This document shows, piece after piece, positions 60,580 to 64,000 of a stretch of 64,000 nt of DNA; position 1 is the first letter of the stretch; every line of letters starts with the position of its first letter. A program made the translations under genes and the position numbers. The stretch lies in assembly GCF_001544455.2 (NCBI RefSeq), contig NZ_FCOC02000003.1:434001-498000 (forward strand), read 5' to 3'. This DNA is from Caballeronia sordidicola (GTDB lineage Bacteria; Pseudomonadota; Gammaproteobacteria; Burkholderiales; Burkholderiaceae). The notes beneath the pieces were generated by a model. The model was not told the DNA's origin and did not search any database. It saw only the letters and a list, made by a program, of their open reading frames with translations.

Positions 60580-61530
60580 ATGGAAAAGATCTTTCATCAG
60601 CCGCTGGGCGGTAACGAGATGCCGCGCTTTGGCGGTATTGCGACCATGCTGCGCTTGCCGCATCTGCAATCGGCAGAAGGACTGGACGCCGCCTTCATAG
60701 GCGTGCCGCTCGACATTGGCGCGTCGTTGCGCGCCGGCACACGGTTTGGCCCGCGCGGCATTCGCGCGGAGTCGGTGATGATCCGGCCTTACAACATGGC
60801 GACGGGCGCGGCGCCCTTCGATTCGCTGTCGGTGGCGGATATCGGCGACGTGCCCATCAACACGTTCAATCTGCTCGACGCGGTGCGGATCATCGAAGAG
60901 CATTACAACGGCATTCTCAAGCACGATGTCAAACCGCTCACGCTCGGCGGCGATCACACGATCACGCTGCCGATCCTGCGCGCCCTGCACCGCAAGCACG
61001 GCAAGATCGGGCTCGTGCACGTGGACGCCCATGCCGACGTCAACGACCATATGTTCGGCGAGAAGATTGCGCATGGCACGACGTTTCGCCGCGCGGTGGA
61101 AGAGGGTTTGCTCGATTGCGAGCGCGTGGTGCAGATCGGATTGCGGGCGCAGGGGTATACCGCCGACGATTTCAACTGGAGCCGCAGGCAAGGTTTCCGC
61201 GTCGTGCAGGCGGAAGAATGCTGGCATAAATCGCTGGACCCGCTGATGGCCGAAGTGCGGCGCAAGGTGGAAGGCGGGCCGGTGTATCTTAGTTTCGATA
61301 TCGATGGCATCGATCCCGCCTGGGCACCCGGTACGGGCACGCCGGAAATCGGCGGCCTGACCACGATTCAAGGCATGGAAATCATTCGCGGCTGTCACGG
61401 GCTGGACCTGATCGGATGCGATCTGGTGGAAGTGTCGCCGCCTTACGATACGACCGGCAACACGTCATTGCTTGGCGCCAACCTGCTGTATGAAATGCTG
61501 TGCGTGCTGCCGGGCGTCATACGGCGTTAA
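60580..61530 (+). CDS. Agmatinase / guanidino-acid ureohydrolase
   Basis: A 316-residue ureohydrolase of the arginase superfamily with a binuclear manganese site. Ligands lie in GGDHT, HVDAHADVND and LSFDIDGIDPAW. These enzymes release urea from agmatine, 4-guanidinobutyrate or 3-guanidinopropionate; which one is not clear from sequence. The start at 60580 has GAGGG seven bases upstream; earlier in-frame Mets are possible. LysR is divergent, which suggests substrate induction. The class II aldolase gene follows after 35 bases. Confidence 0.87.
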   Translation: MEKIFHQPLGGNEMPRFGGIATMLRLPHLQSAEGLDAAFIGVPLDIGASLRAGTRFGPRGIRAESVMIRPYNMATGAAPFDSLSVADIGDVPINTFNLLDAVRIIEEHYNGILKHDVKPLTLGGDHTITLPILRALHRKHGKIGLVHVDAHADVNDHMFGEKIAHGTTFRRAVEEGLLDCERVVQIGLRAQGYTADDFNWSRRQGFRVVQAEECWHKSLDPLMAEVRRKVEGGPVYLSFDIDGIDPAWAPGTGTPEIGGLTTIQGMEIIRGCHGLDLIGCDLVEVSPPYDTTGNTSLLGANLLYEMLCVLPGVIRR

Positions 61531-61565
61531 GCTCGCGTTTCGATGCCCCAAAAAAGGACCTCACG

Positions 61566-62354
61566 ATGCAGCCCGTCCCGACCTCTCTTTCCGCCGCCGA
61601 GCAAAAAGTTCGCGAGGACCTTGCCGCGCTGTATCGGCTGGTGGCGCACTTTCGCATGACCGACATGATCGACACGCACATCACCGCGCGCTTGCCCGTC
61701 ATGCCCGGCAAGTCCGATGAAAAACCTGCGTTCCTGATCAACCGCTACGGCGTGCTGTTCCATGAAATGCGGGCGTCGGATCTGGTGAAGATCGATTATC
61801 AGGGCAAGGTTATCGATGACCGAGCGCGCGACATGCCGGAGCTTTTCCGGGTCAACGCGGCGGGATTCACCATTCACTCGGCGGTGCACATGGCGCGTCA
61901 CGATCTGGCGTTTGTCGTGCACACGCATACGGCGGCGGGCACGGCCGTATCCGCGCAAGAGCACGGGCTCTTGCCCATCAGCCAGCATGCGCTGAAGTTC
62001 TACGGCAAGCTCGGTTACCACGACTACGAAGGCATCGCGCTCGATCTTGGCGAACGGGATCGTCTTGTAGCAGACCTGGGTCCGCATAAGGCGATGATCC
62101 TGCGCAACCATGGTCTGCTCGCGGGCGGCGCGACGGCCGCACACGCGTTCCATGAAATCTACTTTCTCGAGCGCGCGTGTCAGGCACAAGTGCAGGCCAT
62201 GGCAGGCGGCGCGCAATTGCGTTTTCCGCCCGAACATGTGCGCGAGCTCACGGCGCGCCAGTTCGAATCCGAAGGGTCGGACGGCATCACGGAACTTGCA
62301 TGGCAGGCGGCGCTGCGTCTTATCGCCGATACACAACCCGACTACCGTTCCTGA
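61566..62354 (+). CDS. Class II aldolase/adducin-family protein
   Basis: A 262-residue member of the class II aldolase/adducin fold. Zinc ligands are in VVHTHTAAGTAVSAQEHG (His-x-His) and the later His of LRNHGLL; the N-terminal DLVKIDYQGKVID is typical. In this fold occur L-fuculose-phosphate aldolases, ribulose-phosphate epimerases and decarboxylases; the precise reaction is unknown. It follows the agmatinase-family gene with 35 bases between, probably in the same transcript. Confidence 0.8.
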   Translation: MQPVPTSLSAAEQKVREDLAALYRLVAHFRMTDMIDTHITARLPVMPGKSDEKPAFLINRYGVLFHEMRASDLVKIDYQGKVIDDRARDMPELFRVNAAGFTIHSAVHMARHDLAFVVHTHTAAGTAVSAQEHGLLPISQHALKFYGKLGYHDYEGIALDLGERDRLVADLGPHKAMILRNHGLLAGGATAAHAFHEIYFLERACQAQVQAMAGGAQLRFPPEHVRELTARQFESEGSDGITELAWQAALRLIADTQPDYRS

Positions 62355-62392
62355 CAACCGCCGCGAGATTCGCGTGACCTGGCTCGCGGTTA

Positions 62393-62815
62393 TCAGCGAA
62401 CCCTGTTGCCCTTTTCATCGATGATCCGTTCGCCGTCTTCCTTGGCGAACGGACCTTGCTGGGCGACCGAAAGAATCTCCAGCAGTTTTTCCGATGGCCG
62501 GCATAGCCGCGTGCCTTCCGGCGTCACCACGAACGGACGATTGATCAGAATGGGATGCGCGAGCATGGCGTCGAGCAATTGCTCGTCGGCAAGCGTTGCA
62601 TCGGCGAGTTCGAGTTGCACGAACACCGCCTCCTTTTCACGAAGCGCGTCGCGAACGCCAAGCCCCGCGTCCTGAATCAACTTGATCAGTGTGCCGCGAT
62701 CCGGCGGCGTCTTCAGATATTCGATTATGTTCGGCTCAATACCGGCGTTGCGAATCAGCGCGAGCGTATTGCGCGACGTTCCGCATGACGGGTTGTGGTA
62801 AATCGTGACGTCCAT
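62393..62815 (-). CDS. arsC: Arsenate reductase, glutaredoxin-dependent (ArsC)
   Basis: A 140-residue ArsC of the thioredoxin-fold, glutaredoxin-linked class, which reduces arsenate to arsenite. Cys11 lies in HNPSCGTSRNTL, and conserved arginines are in NRPFVV and LCRPSEKL. The ATG at 62815 has GGAG eight bases upstream. It stands alone here; no arsenite efflux pump or ArsR is adjacent, so detoxification depends on genes elsewhere. The C-terminal tail is short and basic. Confidence 0.88.
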   Translation of the reverse strand: MDVTIYHNPSCGTSRNTLALIRNAGIEPNIIEYLKTPPDRGTLIKLIQDAGLGVRDALREKEAVFVQLELADATLADEQLLDAMLAHPILINRPFVVTPEGTRLCRPSEKLLEILSVAQQGPFAKEDGERIIDEKGNRVR

Positions 62816-63016
62816 GGGTGTGTCTCCGGTATTGCCAGTAATAAAAATGAAAGCATGTGCATTGACGCTGCATACCACGATGCTATGACAATTTGCTCAA
62901 GTGAGAGGGGCGATTGCCGTTAAAGCATATGGGCCGACAACCTTATCCGGCTCCGGTTTGCGCGTTGCCATCCACATGCGCCGCCGCTTGAATAACGGTG
63001 TTGAGACAAGTGAGAC

Positions 63017-64000
63017 ATGAACATACTTTCTACGATCAAGGGGCGCCTCGGGATCGCCATGGCCTTTCTGGGCGTGTTGCTGGTGATAATCGGCGGCCTG
63101 GGCCTGTGGGGCATGAACCGCGGCAACGAGACCACGCGCGGCCTTTTCACCAACGAAATGCCCAGCGCGGTAGCGGCCGGCAATGCGGAGATGTTCACGG
63201 CGCGCGAGCGGCTGAGTTTCGACCGCGCGGCCTTGCTGGTTGGCAAGCCGGCTGCGGCGGAGACGGCGATCGGACGCGGCGCATTGATGCGCGATCGTGC
63301 GAACAAGGAATGGGCGCGTTACGCCGCACTGCCGCAGGGACCCGGCGAGCACGAGATGGCTGAGGCGTTCCAGGCGAAGCGGCTCGAACTTCAAAAGATG
63401 CTCGACGATGGTTATGCGAACGTGCGCGCGAACGACGCCGAAAAGATCGTTGCATCGGCGGAAGCCATGCAGGTCAAGTTCAACGAAATGGCGGCCATTG
63501 GCGAGTCGCTGCGCAAGTACCAGTTCGATTCTGCGAAGAGCGACTTCGAACTCTCGCAGCAGAAGTTCAGCGAATTCCAGACCATCAGCGTGGTGGCGAT
63601 CATTATCGGGCTGATTGCCGCCGCGTTTTCGTGGCTGTCGTTGCGCCGCGCCATCGGACGTCCGCTTGACGAAGCGCTCGCTCAATTCGACGCTATCGCT
63701 TCCGGCGACCTGCGCCGCGAACTGGTCGTGACATCGCGTGACGAGATGGGCCAGTTGCTCACCGGCCTGGCGAAGATGCAGGCAAGCCTGATCGATACCG
63801 TGCGCACGGTGCGCTCGGGCAGCGAGTCGATTGCGTCGGCGACCAAGCAGATCGCGGCGGGCAATATCGATCTGTCGTCGCGCACGGAAGAGCAGGCGTC
63901 GGCGCTGCAGCAAACCGCGTCGAGCATGGACGAACTGACGGGGACGGTGAAGCAGAACGCGGAGAATGCGCGTCAGGCAAGTTCGCTCGCCGCGAATGCG
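63017..64000 (+). CDS. Methyl-accepting chemotaxis protein, 3' end outside the window
   Basis: The first 328 residues of a chemoreceptor. Membrane segment about 10-32, a periplasmic four-helix-bundle sensor to about 185 (TarH type), second membrane segment about 190-208 (ISVVAIIIGLIAAAFSWLSL), then HAMP (RRAIGRPLDEALAQFDAIASGDL) and the start of the signalling domain (SGSESIASATKQIAAGNIDLSSRTEE). No stop is reached. The ATG was chosen since MNILSTIKGRLGIAMAF is the usual Tar/Tsr-like beginning. Its ligand is unknown. Confidence 0.9.
   Translation, partial: MNILSTIKGRLGIAMAFLGVLLVIIGGLGLWGMNRGNETTRGLFTNEMPSAVAAGNAEMFTARERLSFDRAALLVGKPAAAETAIGRGALMRDRANKEWARYAALPQGPGEHEMAEAFQAKRLELQKMLDDGYANVRANDAEKIVASAEAMQVKFNEMAAIGESLRKYQFDSAKSDFELSQQKFSEFQTISVVAIIIGLIAAAFSWLSLRRAIGRPLDEALAQFDAIASGDLRRELVVTSRDEMGQLLTGLAKMQASLIDTVRTVRSGSESIASATKQIAAGNIDLSSRTEEQASALQQTASSMDELTGTVKQNAENARQASSLAANA

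Overview
The window is high-GC, densely packed, chromosome-like DNA that reads as Burkholderiaceae, most likely Caballeronia or Paraburkholderia. This rests on the gene content: QSSVTLYG-type porins, BetR response regulators, an hmf furan pathway and NifQ in a genome segment without nif genes. I saw no transposase, integrase, phage gene, CRISPR array, rRNA or tRNA. It looks like metabolic backbone and accessory catabolism rather than a mobile island.

Layout. 1-3.1 kb: end of a phosphonate operon (phnA, phnY and a PhnZ-like HD oxygenase), then a lone glycogen phosphorylase. 5.9-7.3 kb: small genes. 7.3-21.5 kb: a complete furfural/HMF catabolic operon in the order hmfF-G-A-B-C-D-E-H-T, flanked by two nearly identical LysR regulators. 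It would take furfural or hydroxymethylfurfural through furandicarboxylate, 2-furoate and furoyl-CoA to 2-oxoglutarate. The furoyl-CoA dehydrogenase is a molybdenum enzyme, and its large subunit carries a CoxG-like domain at the C-terminus. 21.6-23.8 kb: RibD_C reductase, ArsR and Old Yellow Enzyme. 23.9-26.5 kb: a UvrA paralogue without the UvrB-binding domain. 27-30 kb: aspartate 4-decarboxylase and a porin. 30.3-36.4 kb: motAB, an outer-membrane protein, a drug exporter and an orphan response regulator.

36.5-46.1 kb is the most striking part: a molybdenum/tungsten block. It holds a fused permease-ATPase transporter, a WtpA-type binding protein, a tandem-Mop molbindin, a small Moco-fold protein, a porin, NifQ, a ModE that has only its DNA-binding half, a DUF2325 protein and an unknown helical protein. 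Five 24-bp inverted repeats with the same 9-6-9 architecture (CG..ATAT.-N6-.ATAT..CG) sit in front of these genes. They resemble ModE boxes and suggest one molybdate-responsive regulon that includes a porin and two genes of unknown function.

46.4-49.5 kb: hydroxyproline catabolism genes (DapA-family lyase, 4-hydroxyproline epimerase, PAS-AraC regulator) with three copies of a TATGCYGAAATCGGCA motif. 49.8-56.3 kb: receiver protein, GST, NERD-helicase, a periplasmic Moco-fold protein coupled to a hybrid histidine kinase, and a BetR-receiver protein. 56.7-62.8 kb: exported proteins, a VAO-type flavoprotein with a tiny lipoprotein and a Tat-exported partner, LysR, an agmatinase-family ureohydrolase, a class II aldolase and arsC. 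A chemoreceptor gene runs off the right edge.

Functions are read from motifs and remembered families; no database search was run. Start codons were chosen from Shine-Dalgarno spacing, signal peptides and overlaps.
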